NCBI GenBank assembly: GCA_000169075.1
Contig: AAVT01000010.1
Location: 42,969-106,968 of the forward strand
Origin: a marine gamma proteobacterium HTCC2143
Lineage (GTDB): Bacteria; Pseudomonadota; Gammaproteobacteria; Pseudomonadales; Dasaniaceae
Length of the DNA stretch: 64,000 nucleotides
Direction: 5' to 3'
Shown here piece after piece: positions 45,241-54,875 of the stretch. Both the position numbers and the translations under genes were made by a program. A model generated the notes under the pieces. That model made no database searches. It saw only the letters and a program-made list of their open reading frames with translations, and was not told the DNA's origin. Position 1 is the first letter of the stretch. Each line of letters opens with the position of its first letter.

Positions 45241-46788
45241 CTAATTAACACTTTCAAAATTCATTAGCTTATCAACCACCTGATCAATACTGAAACTAGC
45301 AGGCTTCTGGCGCGGGGGAAAGTCTTTAAACGTAGACAGGAACCGTGTCGATTCAGCAACCGCCCCGTACATGCGATAAATGTTCTTTAAATGCCAACGA
45401 TCATAGTCACCCGCTTCTTGCCAAGCGCGCTCGAAGGGATCCTGTCTAAGGTTAAATACATAAGGCACCCTAAGCTGAGTATAGGGCATTCGCCATACAT
45501 CTAAACCATGTGCTTCTTGGATTGAATACATAACTTTCCAATCATCCGACCGAATAGCCGAATACTCGCCATCATCAGTAAAGTAATGGAAATTCTTGCG
45601 CGGCGATTCTTTAGTTTTACCAGACCAATAGTCAGTCATATCATGACCATCCAGCAACACTTTATAGGTTCTGCCGCCGGCCTTATACCCTTTCTGCAGC
45701 TTACTCTTAATATTTTTCTCACCCGCAGCGGCCAACAGCGTGGGCATCCAATCACTATGGGAGACAATCTCATTTAACTGCGTACCAGGTTTAACTTTCC
45801 CCGGCCAGCGAATCATCGCGGGGACGCGGAAACCACCTTCCCATGTGGTGTTCTTTTCTCCAGCATATTGGGTACTGCCACCATCAGGCCAACTAAATAT
45901 TTCAGCGCCATTATCCGAGGAGTACATAACAATCGTGTTATCAGCAATACCTTTATCGTCGAGATAATCCAGTAATTGACCAACATGATTATCATGCTCC
46001 ACCAAACCATCTCCATAGATTCCACCGCGCTTAGACAAACCCTTGCTTTCTTCTTTTAAACGCGTCCAGACATGCATACGTGAAGCATTCCACCAGACGA
46101 AGAAAGGCTTGTCGGCAGCAACCGCTTTATCCATAAACTTGATGGCACCCGCGGTGAATTCTTCATCAACAGTTTCCATCCGCTTCTTGGTTAAAGGCCC
46201 CGTATCCGTTAATTTACCGTCGGCAAAAGAATGTAAGACACCGCGAGGACCGAAAGCTTTTTTGAACCCCGGGTCTTTGGGGTAATTTTCATGTTCTGGC
46301 TCATCCTCAGCATTCAAGTGATAAAGATTACCAAAAAACTCATCAAAACCATGTTCGGTTGGTATGTGCTTGTCGCGATCACCCAAATGATTTTTACCAA
46401 ACTGGCCCGTCATGTAACCTTGTACCTTAAGCAGCTTAGCTATCGTTGGGTCTTCTTTACTCAATCCGGCTTCTGCTCCCGGCATACCTACTTTAATCAA
46501 ACCCGTGCGAATCGGATGTTGTCCAGTGATAAAGGCCGAGCGGCCAGCTGTACAGGAGTTTTCGCCGTAATAGTCGGTAAACAAAGCACCCTCTTTAGCG
46601 ATCCGATCAATGTTCGGGGTACGGAACCCCATCCCACCTAAGTTATAGGCACTGAGATTCCAAGTGCCTATATCGTCGCCCCAGAGAATTAACATATTGG
46701 GTTTGTCCGCTGCGGAGACAGCTGAGCTAATAAGAATCGCCAGACTGTAAAGGCACATACTGATCCACCGCCAACTTCTGAAAGTCAT
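45241..46788 (-). CDS. Secreted arylsulfatase family protein (C-type), 515 aa
   Basis: The signal peptide ends at AVSAA (about residue 26). The active-site block is 'ENSCTAGRSAFITGQ', the CxAxR form of the sulfatase motif in which Cys is converted to formylglycine. Metal ligands are visible as 'LILWGDDIG' (Asp pair) and 'MYSSDNGAE' (Asp-Asn). The length is typical. A maturase is required but none is in the window; the SUMF1-fold gene upstream lacks the usual cysteines. The substrate may be sulfated organic matter, inferred only from the family. Confidence 0.9.
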   Translation of the reverse strand: MTFRSWRWISMCLYSLAILISSAVSAADKPNMLILWGDDIGTWNLSAYNLGGMGFRTPNIDRIAKEGALFTDYYGENSCTAGRSAFITGQHPIRTGLIKVGMPGAEAGLSKEDPTIAKLLKVQGYMTGQFGKNHLGDRDKHIPTEHGFDEFFGNLYHLNAEDEPEHENYPKDPGFKKAFGPRGVLHSFADGKLTDTGPLTKKRMETVDEEFTAGAIKFMDKAVAADKPFFVWWNASRMHVWTRLKEESKGLSKRGGIYGDGLVEHDNHVGQLLDYLDDKGIADNTIVMYSSDNGAEIFSWPDGGSTQYAGEKNTTWEGGFRVPAMIRWPGKVKPGTQLNEIVSHSDWMPTLLAAAGEKNIKSKLQKGYKAGGRTYKVLLDGHDMTDYWSGKTKESPRKNFHYFTDDGEYSAIRSDDWKVMYSIQEAHGLDVWRMPYTQLRVPYVFNLRQDPFERAWQEAGDYDRWHLKNIYRMYGAVAESTRFLSTFKDFPPRQKPASFSIDQVVDKLMNFESVN

Positions 46789-47422
46789 AATTATTTTCCC
46801 CGTTTTAATTTTTCAGACATGATAGCTGGAAATCATGTGGTTTTCTTGGTTTAGCGCCAACTTAAATCGATTCGCTTTTAGCCTACGATCTATATCGTCC
46901 TACCCCCCAAACCGCTGATAATAAGCGTTGGTTTTATCGGCACGATAGAGCCGCTGCATGATCTCCCCCCAAGCCTTCTTGTCACCACTATAACTGGCCA
47001 GTCCGGCATAATAAAAAGCACCTAACTTTTCCTGCTCCAATAAGTACTTACTCTCCAAGCCCGTGGATAATCCGCATCATATTTGTTGCTCGGCAATCAG
47101 CGCGGGTAAGACTGTTAAAATAATGTATTTACTAACCCATGGATCATATGCCAGCCGGAGAAAGTTATTCCTCAATGACAGAGCGTCCGATACATCAACA
47201 AACAGCATCCGGAGACGAACAACAGCACAATGACCCGAGTTTGATTGATGCCCTGCATTAAATTTACCAACACTGCCCTTACAATGATTTGTATCGAGAA
47301 ATAACTGGCACCGAGCTTAAAGTCCATGAGTTGTAAGCCTGCTTTACCAACCAACGTGTCAGCAGATATGAAAACTGGCATACTCAAGGTCATCCCAACT
47401 ATCATTAGCCATACAGGTATCT
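46789..47422. other. Region between the sulfatase and SUMF1 genes
   Basis: About 630 bp between divergent genes. It holds the possible gene fragment at 46900-47076. A 77-codon hydrophobic minus-strand frame (47172-47405) cannot be supported as a gene. The end has an agg site before the SUMF1 start. Confidence 0.4.
46900..47076 (-). pseudogene. Possible C-terminal gene fragment
   Basis: A 58-codon frame ending in TAG is protein-like: 'LGAFYYAGLASYSGDKKAW' and 'MQRLYRADKTNAYYQRFGG'. It has no start and is cut by TGA at its 5' end. Another frame just upstream also looks coding (DADYPRAW), so a frameshift is possible. The parent family is not recognised. Confidence 0.3.
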
Positions 47423-48271
47423 ATGCGCTTGCCCCATTGTCAAATTTGCGTCAAATTGTTACTGATTCTGCTGTCATGGCTGCTATTAACCCCCTTACAT
47501 TCTCAGGCGGATACCGCTGAGATAGCTACCGAGAACCAAAAAGCCACTCAGCCACGAACGTTATCCGACGAATTACACACTCAGCTCTTAAAGGAGATGA
47601 TATGGATTGAGGGCGGCAGCTTCGAAATGGGTTCGAGATTACCCACCGCGGGTAACCGTGAAAAACCCGCACACAAGGTGACACTCGACGGTTTTTATAT
47701 CGGTAAAACAGAAGTAACGCAGCAATTATTTGAAGCCATCATGGGCTGGAACTACAGTTACTTCCCCTGCCCAAACTGCCCGGTCAATAATCTAAGCTGG
47801 TTTAATATGCTGCTCTTTATTGAACGGTTAAATAAGGCTACTAACAAAAACTTTCGGCTACCCACCGAAGCAGAGTGGGCCTACGCGGCAAAGGGCGGCC
47901 AACAATCCAAAAACTATCTATACAGTGGCTCTAACAATATTGACGAGGTTGCGTGGTATGCCGGCAACGCTAATAAGCGCAGCCACCCCGTAGCTACCAA
48001 AAAGCCGAATGAGTTAGGGCTCTATGATATGACAGGGAATTTGTGGGAGTTCTGCCAAGACACTATGGACCGACTCGTCTATACCGAGCAAGCTCGGATT
48101 AACCCCTTACATTCACCTCATAAAAACCCCAAAAAGAGAGCTATGAAAGTACTGCGGGGTAGTGGCTACGAATTTGCCGCCAATGAATCAGAAGTATTCC
48201 GGCGCGATGGCGCGACCAATAATGTCCGCATGGCCGATATCGGCTTTCGGTTAGCGATAACAAAAAAATAG
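47423..48271 (+). CDS. Secreted SUMF1/FGE-fold protein without the FGE cysteine pair, 282 aa
   Basis: The signal peptide (hydrophobic core at about 9-25, then HSQADT) precedes a formylglycine-generating-enzyme-fold domain: 'MIWIEGGSFEMGSR', 'VTLDGFYIGKTEVTQQLFEAIMGW', 'NNLSWFNMLLFIERLNKATN', 'FRLPTEAEWAYAAKGG', 'GLYDMTGNLWEFCQD' and 'KVLRGSGYEFAANE...ADIGFRLA'. True FGE has a Cys pair in the RGGS...C...C segment, and here no Cys lies there. The protein is therefore more likely a binding or structural SUMF1 member. A separate CPNCP lies near residue 114. It is divergent from the sulfatase. Confidence 0.82.
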   Translation: MRLPHCQICVKLLLILLSWLLLTPLHSQADTAEIATENQKATQPRTLSDELHTQLLKEMIWIEGGSFEMGSRLPTAGNREKPAHKVTLDGFYIGKTEVTQQLFEAIMGWNYSYFPCPNCPVNNLSWFNMLLFIERLNKATNKNFRLPTEAEWAYAAKGGQQSKNYLYSGSNNIDEVAWYAGNANKRSHPVATKKPNELGLYDMTGNLWEFCQDTMDRLVYTEQARINPLHSPHKNPKKRAMKVLRGSGYEFAANESEVFRRDGATNNVRMADIGFRLAITKK

Positions 48272-48582
48272 TGCCGAACCGCATCGATAAACAAGCTACC
48301 GACAATATCATAGAACATCAATACACTTGTTCGAACGGCATGTTTAGCCCACATATCAATTAGGCAAGGATCGAAAATACCAACAGTGCAAAAAAGCTCA
48401 AGGGTTCAGTATACCCGCGTGCGGCGAGATTCTATCAGCCCTGTTTTCGATGTTCATAAGAAAGCCGAGGAGGTCGATTATCGATGATTTTTATCGTTCC
48501 CGGAAACACTGACAAGAAAATACGTCGCTTGGGTTAGCCGCGGCACTGCGCTCTACCCGTAGTTTCAATCGTGAATTTGCAT
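48272..48582. other. Intergenic region
   Basis: About 310 bp between convergent genes. No gene, repeat or clear terminator is seen. Confidence 0.4.
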
Positions 48583-49926
48583 CTAATGTTCAAATATCGC
48601 AGGGTTCGAAGTTAGTTCGTCCAAGTCGACACCCTGTCTAGCCAAGTAGCGCTTTCGAAGCGGGTAGTAGCCAATAGAAATCACTATCCATACAATGAGT
48701 GTTCCAATAACTGGAACCGGTAAATCTCGAGCCAGAAAGACAACTCCGATCGCGGTGGATAACTCTGCAACGACAAACAATACCCACATCCAGAATTGAT
48801 TAGGTTTAAATACCGCTTGGCCATATTGATCAGGATAATCTTTCGGAATGCGGATAATTGCCCAATACACGATGAATGCGGGAAGACTGGCAGCAATCGT
48901 AGCTGCACGTGCAATATCGCTGACATCTAAACCTGTCAGTAACGGCACAATCCCAACAACAAGCATAACGAACAAAATATAATAAGGCGCACCGTAGCGA
49001 TTCAGCCGGCCCACCCAGGGCGGCAGCAACTTATCCCAACTGGCGACAATAAATGTTCGGGGAAGTTGGATATACTGAGAGTTTAAGGTGGTACAAATGG
49101 CTAAGCCAGCGCCCGCAATTAGAAAGTAGGTCATTGCCCACGCGGGTAAAAACTGTTTTCCCGCCAAAGTTAATGGCTGATTAATCATTTCAGTCCAGGG
49201 TACGACCCCGACACTAGCCAACGCAACAAAGCCGTAGATAACTGCCACAATTAACGTCGCAGAGATCATCACCAACGGGATAGTTCGCTTAGGATTGTGC
49301 ATCTCACCGCTCAGCCCAACAATCATGTGAGCGCCGCCCGTGGCAAACTTCAATAGAAAAACTGCCGTAATAAAACCGACAATACCTTTGGGAAACATCG
49401 GCGTTAGCAGTTCGATTTGAATCTTGGGCATAGCAAATCCAGCATAGATCGCCAATGCAGAGATCAGCAAGATGACCAACACAATTTGAAGTTTAGAGGC
49501 TATTTTCAGTCCAAAAAGATTGGCCAGAAATAACAAAACGATCACTACGATACCCCAGCCATTGACGGACAGCATCGGAAATAAGGGGTTTAGATACAAA
49601 CCAAAGGAACTGCCATACAAACTCAGAGAAATACTCGCCAATAAAATGAGTGACAGCACAACTGAGCCTAACCATCCGCTTCTCAGCCTCGACACCCACG
49701 TGTAATAAGCACCGGTGACCGGCAGTGTAGTCCCCGCGATAATAATCAGCAGTGACACAATCAGCACCAGGACGGCGGCAAAAAAGTAGGCGATGAAAAC
49801 GGAGGGTCCCGTCATACCAATGGCGATACCCGTTAGAGCGACAACTCCGGCCCCTATAATTTGCCCGATCGCGATGAAAAACACATCCCAAAACGTTAAC
49901 ACTCGCTTAAGTCTAGATATTGACAA
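48583..49926 (-). CDS. APC family amino acid permease, 447 aa
   Basis: An inner-membrane transporter with about 12 helices. Helix 1 is 'FFIAIGQIIGAGVVALTGIAIGMTGPSV', which contains the unwound GAG substrate loop of the APC superfamily. Helix 2 is 'AYFFAAVLVLIVSLLIIIAGTTLPVTGAYYTW', and 'GLSGEMHNPKRTIPLVMI' is the conserved helix 6 loop. The C-terminus is cytoplasmic. It is monocistronic. The substrate is unknown. Confidence 0.87.
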   Translation of the reverse strand: MSISRLKRVLTFWDVFFIAIGQIIGAGVVALTGIAIGMTGPSVFIAYFFAAVLVLIVSLLIIIAGTTLPVTGAYYTWVSRLRSGWLGSVVLSLILLASISLSLYGSSFGLYLNPLFPMLSVNGWGIVVIVLLFLANLFGLKIASKLQIVLVILLISALAIYAGFAMPKIQIELLTPMFPKGIVGFITAVFLLKFATGGAHMIVGLSGEMHNPKRTIPLVMISATLIVAVIYGFVALASVGVVPWTEMINQPLTLAGKQFLPAWAMTYFLIAGAGLAICTTLNSQYIQLPRTFIVASWDKLLPPWVGRLNRYGAPYYILFVMLVVGIVPLLTGLDVSDIARAATIAASLPAFIVYWAIIRIPKDYPDQYGQAVFKPNQFWMWVLFVVAELSTAIGVVFLARDLPVPVIGTLIVWIVISIGYYPLRKRYLARQGVDLDELTSNPAIFEH

Positions 49927-50106
49927 GATAATTCCCTATTATTTTCATCACCGCTTAGCAGCGGCAAACAACCTTCGTCATTTGCACGGGGCTAATATCC
50001 TACAGTAAGCAATGGTTAGGCGCACTCTGCAGACAGGTGGCAAAAGCTTGTATCGTTCATCTACCCACGACTACACCCTTTATTAACTACAGAGTAAAAT
50101 CTGCTG

Positions 50107-50772
50107 ATGTTGAGCAACCCCTACATTGTAAAACCCTGTACTGAAGACGTAGAAATTCTCTTCACAGATGACGACCTGCTATTGGTTAACAAGCCAGCGG
50201 GGCTGCTCTCTGTTCCCGGTAGGCACCCGGCCAATAAAGATTGTCTGATTACTCGTGTGCAGCGACAATATGCCGACGCGCGCATCGTGCATCGTCTTGA
50301 TATGGACACATCAGGCATCATGGTGCTTGCCCTAAGTGCCGACAGCCATCGAGCGCTCAGTCAGCTATTTGCCGAACGAAAAATCATCAAAGAATACGAA
50401 GCGAATGTCTATGGAACGATCATCGATGACCATCGGCTTATTGATTTGCCACTACTGTGTGATTGGCCTAATCGTCCCCGGCAAAAAGTTGACTTTCACC
50501 ACGGCAAAAATGCCCAAACCTGGGTCGAAAGAGTTTCTCAGCATCCGGACGGCTGGACGCGCGTGTTGCTTAAACCTGTCACTGGACGCTCCCATCAACT
50601 GCGTGTGCATCTTGCTGAAATTGGCCACCCCATACTGGGCTGTGAATTCTATGCCCACCAGCGCGCTGTTAGTATGGCTGATCGCTTGCAGCTTCACGCG
50701 ACTAAGCTAGAGTTTTGCCACCCAAACAGTGGTGAAACGATTCTCGGTATTAGTAACTGCCCGTTTCAATAG
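50107..50772 (+). CDS. RluA-family pseudouridine synthase, 221 aa
   Basis: An enzyme converting specific uridines in rRNA or tRNA to pseudouridine. The catalytic motif is HRLDMDTSG (residues about 61-69), where the first Asp is the nucleophile. 'VNKPAGLLSVPG' and 'LLKPVTGRSHQLRVHLAEIGHPILG' are family blocks. There is no S4 domain and the protein is short, as in the RluA (rRNA U746/tRNA U32) subgroup. The target base is not assigned. The downstream uppP gene starts 55 bp after its stop. Confidence 0.88.
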   Translation: MLSNPYIVKPCTEDVEILFTDDDLLLVNKPAGLLSVPGRHPANKDCLITRVQRQYADARIVHRLDMDTSGIMVLALSADSHRALSQLFAERKIIKEYEANVYGTIIDDHRLIDLPLLCDWPNRPRQKVDFHHGKNAQTWVERVSQHPDGWTRVLLKPVTGRSHQLRVHLAEIGHPILGCEFYAHQRAVSMADRLQLHATKLEFCHPNSGETILGISNCPFQ

Positions 50773-50827
50773 TCCGAGGCTCTTCTTTCCAGAATTTGTC
50801 TGTATACTATGCGCCAACTATACAGAG

Positions 50828-51646
50828 ATGCAGGGTCAGCGATTGTCCATTCTTGAAGCGTTCATTTTAGGTATTGTCCAGGGGCTTACCGAATTTCTTC
50901 CGGTCAGCAGCAGTGGTCATCTGGAACTGGGTAAAGCAATCCTAGGGGATACCAGTGTCCCACAGGAAAGTATGCTATTTACGGTGGTGGTCCACTTCGC
51001 CACCGCGCTTGCTACCATGGTAATTTACCGAGCCGATATTGCCAGAATCACCGCGGGTCTATTCCAGTTCAAAAACAATAACGAATTTCGGTTTTCACTG
51101 AAAATAGTAATCAGTATGATCCCGGCGGCGGCTATTGGCGTTTTATTTTCGAAAGAAATTGAAACGCTATTTGATCGACAAATACTGCTGGTTGGACTAA
51201 TGCTCTGGGTTACCGGCTTATTATTAGTCGTGGCCGACAGAGCTAAAAACACGGAAAAGCAAGTGTCATTCCGACACTCGATAATCATTGGCATAGCCCA
51301 AGCAATTGCTATTCTGCCGGGGATCTCGCGGTCTGGCGCCACCATATCAACATCGGTATTACTGGGAGTTGATCGCACCCAAGCAGCCAGCTTTTCATTT
51401 CTCATGGTGGTGCCGTTAATACTGGGGAAAATAGCCAAGGATCTTATAGACGGCGGCCTGCATTTAAATGGCGATCAGATTGACGTTCTCCTCGTCGGAT
51501 TCAGTGCCGCATTTTTCACCGGACTTTTCGCCTGTAGCTGGATGATTAAACTGGTGCGCAGTGCACAACTAAAATATTTTTCATATTATTGCTTCATTGT
51601 CGGCACACTGGCCATCGGCTATCAGATTTCCCTGTCAGCAGGTTAG
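50828..51646 (+). CDS. uppP: Undecaprenyl-diphosphatase UppP (BacA), 272 aa
   Basis: A membrane phosphatase recycling undecaprenyl pyrophosphate for cell-wall synthesis and giving bacitracin resistance. The two motifs are visible: 'GLTEFLPVSSSGH' (E and SSSGH) and 'PGISRSGATI'. About eight hydrophobic helices are present. Start choice: ATG at 50828 (MQGQRLSILEAF) gives 272 residues, the usual length. The frame stays open to 50729 within the pseudouridine synthase gene, giving 33 extra residues unlike the family. A short gap suggests co-transcription with the upstream gene. Confidence 0.93.
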   Translation: MQGQRLSILEAFILGIVQGLTEFLPVSSSGHLELGKAILGDTSVPQESMLFTVVVHFATALATMVIYRADIARITAGLFQFKNNNEFRFSLKIVISMIPAAAIGVLFSKEIETLFDRQILLVGLMLWVTGLLLVVADRAKNTEKQVSFRHSIIIGIAQAIAILPGISRSGATISTSVLLGVDRTQAASFSFLMVVPLILGKIAKDLIDGGLHLNGDQIDVLLVGFSAAFFTGLFACSWMIKLVRSAQLKYFSYYCFIVGTLAIGYQISLSAG

Positions 51647-51775
51647 CAGTCGCCATTATTGTTAGTGTATTAATCCTGTGGGGCCGCTTTTTTAGGCGCA
51701 CTCCCTCGACATATCGCCGTCTTCCATGCAGCCGACATATTTTGGCACGACAGCAACGCTACCCACCAACCCCGG

Positions 51776-53329
51776 TTAGTTCACCTGCCGATTTCGACCT
51801 TTCCAAAAGGGTGCGCGCAGTTCAGTTTTTAGCACCTTACCCGCCCCGGATAGCGGCAGCGGCTGCTCTCTAAAGGAGATTGATTTCGGGCATTTATAAC
51901 CCGCTATCGATTTTCGACAATGGCCTATCAACGCAGCCTCGGAAACCTCCATGCCAGCGACCAGTATGACAATGCCATGGACCATTTCTCCCCACTCATC
52001 ATGAGGAATCCCAATAACAGCAACGTCCTGAACCGCATCATGGCTAATAAGTGCATTTTCAACTTCCGTCGTAAAAACGTTCTCCCCCCCAGTTATAATC
52101 ATATCTTTGACGCGATCGACGATATACAGATAACCACTCGCGTCAAATATGCCAGCATCACCGGTATAAACCCAGCCGTCCACCAGCGCTTTTGCGGTCT
52201 CATCTGGCTTATTCCAATAGCCAAGCATCGCATGGGGTCCTTTCACCACCACTTCGCCCTGAACCCCTAATTCCACGTCGTTATCGTCACTATCCAGCAG
52301 ACGAACCTCACTGACGGGCGTAGGTCGTCCCGCCGACTTCAATATATCACCACCTTTGCGATGGTCCTCCGCGTTCAATGTTGTGATCACCGGAGCCATT
52401 TCCGTTTGGCCATAAGCCTGAGTAAAACCAACCTGTGGCCACAATCGCATCGCGTCGCTAAGCAGCGCCGCCGGCATGGGAGAAGCACCATAGGTTATTT
52501 TTTCCAGTCGACTCAAGTCAGCCTTGCCTGCATCGGGATGTGCCAACAGCATTTTCACCATCGCCGGAACGATCAGCGTATGAGTGACTTTCCAGTCGGA
52601 AAAAATCTTCAAAACCAGCCCTGCATCGAAACCCGCAACAAAGGCGTGACTGCCTCCGGCCAATAGCGTATTCATTGAGCCGGCAAAATCTGCCATGTGG
52701 AACATCGGCGCAGCATGCAAATAACAATGCGTCTGATTCATACCAACCGACGGAAACATCCCTATTGCACTCGCCCAAATCGCCTTATGCGACTGCATAA
52801 CGCCTTTAGGGAATCCAGTCGTGCCCCCGGTATAAAAGATGCCAGCCATGTCGTCGTCCCCTCGCCGCGACATTTGCGCCGGCTGATGCTGAGCAACCAG
52901 CTCTTCATAGGAGTCAGCCCAATCCGGCGTCTCGTTATCCCCCATGTAAACAAGCTGCTGTAAACTATCCACTTGATCCTTCAATAGCCTCGCCTGATCA
53001 ATAAAGGCGTCATCGAACAGCAATACTTTCGATCCCGAATCCACCAGGGCATATTGGTTTTCTGGCAGCGCCCAGCGAGTATTCAATGGCACCAGACAAA
53101 AACCTGCCCAAGGCACTGCAAAAATCGACTCAAAATAATTATCACTATTGAGACTCAGAATAGCGATTCTGTCAGCCTCCTCTAAATTGTAGCCAGACAG
53201 TCCTGCCGCTAATCGGGAAACACGATTCAGCACCTGCGACCAACTGCGCTCTCGATCTAGAAATCGTGTTGCGGTCGCTGTGCGGTTAATACGCGCACCA
53301 CGCTCAAGTAAACCGGGCAGAGAGATCAT
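51776..53329 (-). CDS. Acyl-CoA synthetase / AMP-dependent ligase, 517 aa
   Basis: Activates a carboxylic acid to its CoA thioester with ATP. The AMP-binding P-loop is 'YTGGTTGFPKG' and motif 2 is 'QAYGQTEMAP'. 'YTGDAGIFDASGYLYIVDRVKDMIITGGENV' contains the hinge Asp-Arg, and the catalytic Lys is in 'PLSGAGKVLKTELR'. The length is normal for medium/long-chain fatty-acid ligases. Its 5' end lies 59 bp downstream of the enoyl-CoA hydratase stop, in the same direction, so the two are a beta-oxidation-type pair. The acid substrate is not identifiable. Confidence 0.92.
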   Translation of the reverse strand: MISLPGLLERGARINRTATATRFLDRERSWSQVLNRVSRLAAGLSGYNLEEADRIAILSLNSDNYFESIFAVPWAGFCLVPLNTRWALPENQYALVDSGSKVLLFDDAFIDQARLLKDQVDSLQQLVYMGDNETPDWADSYEELVAQHQPAQMSRRGDDDMAGIFYTGGTTGFPKGVMQSHKAIWASAIGMFPSVGMNQTHCYLHAAPMFHMADFAGSMNTLLAGGSHAFVAGFDAGLVLKIFSDWKVTHTLIVPAMVKMLLAHPDAGKADLSRLEKITYGASPMPAALLSDAMRLWPQVGFTQAYGQTEMAPVITTLNAEDHRKGGDILKSAGRPTPVSEVRLLDSDDNDVELGVQGEVVVKGPHAMLGYWNKPDETAKALVDGWVYTGDAGIFDASGYLYIVDRVKDMIITGGENVFTTEVENALISHDAVQDVAVIGIPHDEWGEMVHGIVILVAGMEVSEAALIGHCRKSIAGYKCPKSISFREQPLPLSGAGKVLKTELRAPFWKGRNRQVN

Positions 53330-53388
53330 AGATATTCCTTACACTTTATTGAGATGATAGCCATCAAAAAACGTTAACCACTGACCAG

Positions 53389-54234
53389 CTACTTTGACTT
53401 TTTCTTAAACCGGCTGGCAAAGTCAGGATCCATAAATGAACCCTCTCTCGATAGCCGGTAATGCGTGTGCGCTAGATGATGCGCGTTGAACGCCGCTCGC
53501 TGGACATTGTCGAAACCCTGTGCAGAAAAACTGGCGTTGATGGCATCTTTACCCAGTTTTAAGGCGAAACTTGGCTTGTCGGCAATGGTGCGAGCAAAAG
53601 CCAGTGTATCTTCTTCAAGTGACGCAGCCGGCACTACTTTGTTGACCATACCTGCTTTCTCAGCATCTGCGGCACTGATCGGTTGGCCCGTCAATAAAAA
53701 TTCTTTCGCCTTCCGAATCCCCAGCTCCCAGGCGTGGGCAAAATACTCAACCCCGGGTATCCCCATATAGAGTGTATTGTCCTGAAAACTGGCATCTTCC
53801 GCCGCAATAACAAAGTCGCAGGGCCAAACCAGCATAAGTCCACCAGCAATAGTTTTTCCTTGTACTGACGCTATTGTGGGTTTCGCGAGGTCTCGCCAAC
53901 GCAGACAAAACCCCTGATAAATTTCTTTTTCCCTTGAATAATAAGCCTCCGCGCCGCCCCAGTCATCATGCGTCCAAGAACCGACGCGCTTACGCTCCTC
54001 CATCGTTTTCTGCATATTTGCTTCCGAGAGGTCATGACCCGCTGAAAAATGGGGGCCCTTGGCGGCTAGTATCACCACTTTTACTTCGTGGTCGCCCATC
54101 GCCACGTCATAAGCATCATTGAGCTCATACAACAGATCAGTATTTTGAGCATTGCGGGCATCGGGACGGTTAAGCCATATTCGGGCAATTGCCGGTTCGG
54201 GTTTTTCATAGATCAAATGCTTGAATTCTTGCAT
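53389..54234 (-). CDS. Enoyl-CoA hydratase/isomerase (crotonase) family, 281 aa
   Basis: A crotonase-fold enzyme. The CoA and oxyanion regions are 'FSAGHDLSE' and 'GKTIAGGLMLVWPCDFVIA'. The later 'LGIRKAKEFLLTGQPISAADAEKAGMVNKVV' is the conserved fold block. The catalytic Glu pair typical of enoyl hydratases is not obvious: Glu/Asp residues lie around 'GVEYFAHAWE'. Isomerase or hydrolase activity is therefore also possible. It is the first gene of a two-gene unit with an acyl-CoA synthetase, pointing to acid catabolism. Confidence 0.88.
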   Translation of the reverse strand: MQEFKHLIYEKPEPAIARIWLNRPDARNAQNTDLLYELNDAYDVAMGDHEVKVVILAAKGPHFSAGHDLSEANMQKTMEERKRVGSWTHDDWGGAEAYYSREKEIYQGFCLRWRDLAKPTIASVQGKTIAGGLMLVWPCDFVIAAEDASFQDNTLYMGIPGVEYFAHAWELGIRKAKEFLLTGQPISAADAEKAGMVNKVVPAASLEEDTLAFARTIADKPSFALKLGKDAINASFSAQGFDNVQRAAFNAHHLAHTHYRLSREGSFMDPDFASRFKKKSK

Positions 54235-54795
54235 GGAGATTCTCTCTCATTATTATTTTAACGACGCCAACGGCGCACCTGCAGACATCGGTGCCAACTC
54301 GCTTACCTGAAAATAACAAAAAACCAAGCCCAGCTCGCCGTGTCCTAATGTAGCGCCACTAAAAAAAAAGCTCAACCGGTAGTGCAGCAAATTTATGACG
54401 GTAGAGGGTAAATACCCACATAGAAGCGAGTGCAGCTAGATAACGCGATATTCTATAACTCGGTGACTATTTGATTGATAACTCTTTTGAAAGCGACCGA
54501 GAAACCACAGGGACCGACTCGACCACGCTTTACCAATCAATAAAAAGACGCGGCTCTGCGACGGTGCTGTTGCTAGTTGGCCCAATAAACACAATAGCAC
54601 CTGCCGCTTGCTGTATATCCATTGCAGCACGTTCGTCTTCCTCAATAATAATTAGTCGTTTAGCATGTCATAAGCGTCTCCCTGACAAAAAGTCAGCTTT
54701 ATTAGCCTCGGCAGACCCACGTTGTCACGGCCAACTCCGTAGATACAATCACTCTAAATATTCACAACAAGAGAGCATCACGCTTTACCCTACAA
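54235..54795. other. Divergent intergenic region before the zinc cluster
   Basis: About 560 bp. A minus-strand stretch around 54530-54660 is protein-like for about 45 codons ('AMDIQQAAGAIVFIGP' then 'AEPRLFIDW'), ending at a stop; it lacks a clear start and may be a remnant. No other gene is supported. Confidence 0.3.
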
Positions 54796-54812
54796 ATGAT
54801 ATGACATATCAT
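54796..54812. promoter_or_regulatory. Candidate Zur box 1 (upstream of the zrgA-zur operon)
   Basis: atgatatgacatatcat is a 17-bp palindrome with perfect 8-bp arms. It shares the outer arms ATGATA/TATCAT with the site at 58411. It also has the geometry of the gammaproteobacterial Zur consensus as I recall it (ATGTTATA-N-TATAACAT), with symmetric changes. It ends 63 bp before the first start codon of the operon. Confidence 0.6.
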
Positions 54813-54875
54813 AAGTCGCTTATCCTGTATTCTAGGACTTTATAACCCTTGATAGTTTATAGCTGCGCCTAACCA

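Noticed and set aside
47423..48271. Annotating the SUMF1 gene as the sulfatase maturase (FGE)
   Set aside because: The Cys residues needed for FGE catalysis are absent from the C-terminal segment.
54471..54845. 124-codon plus-strand frame before zrgA
   Set aside because: Composition is not protein-like (Ser/Arg/Leu runs), it spans the candidate Zur box, and no family is seen.
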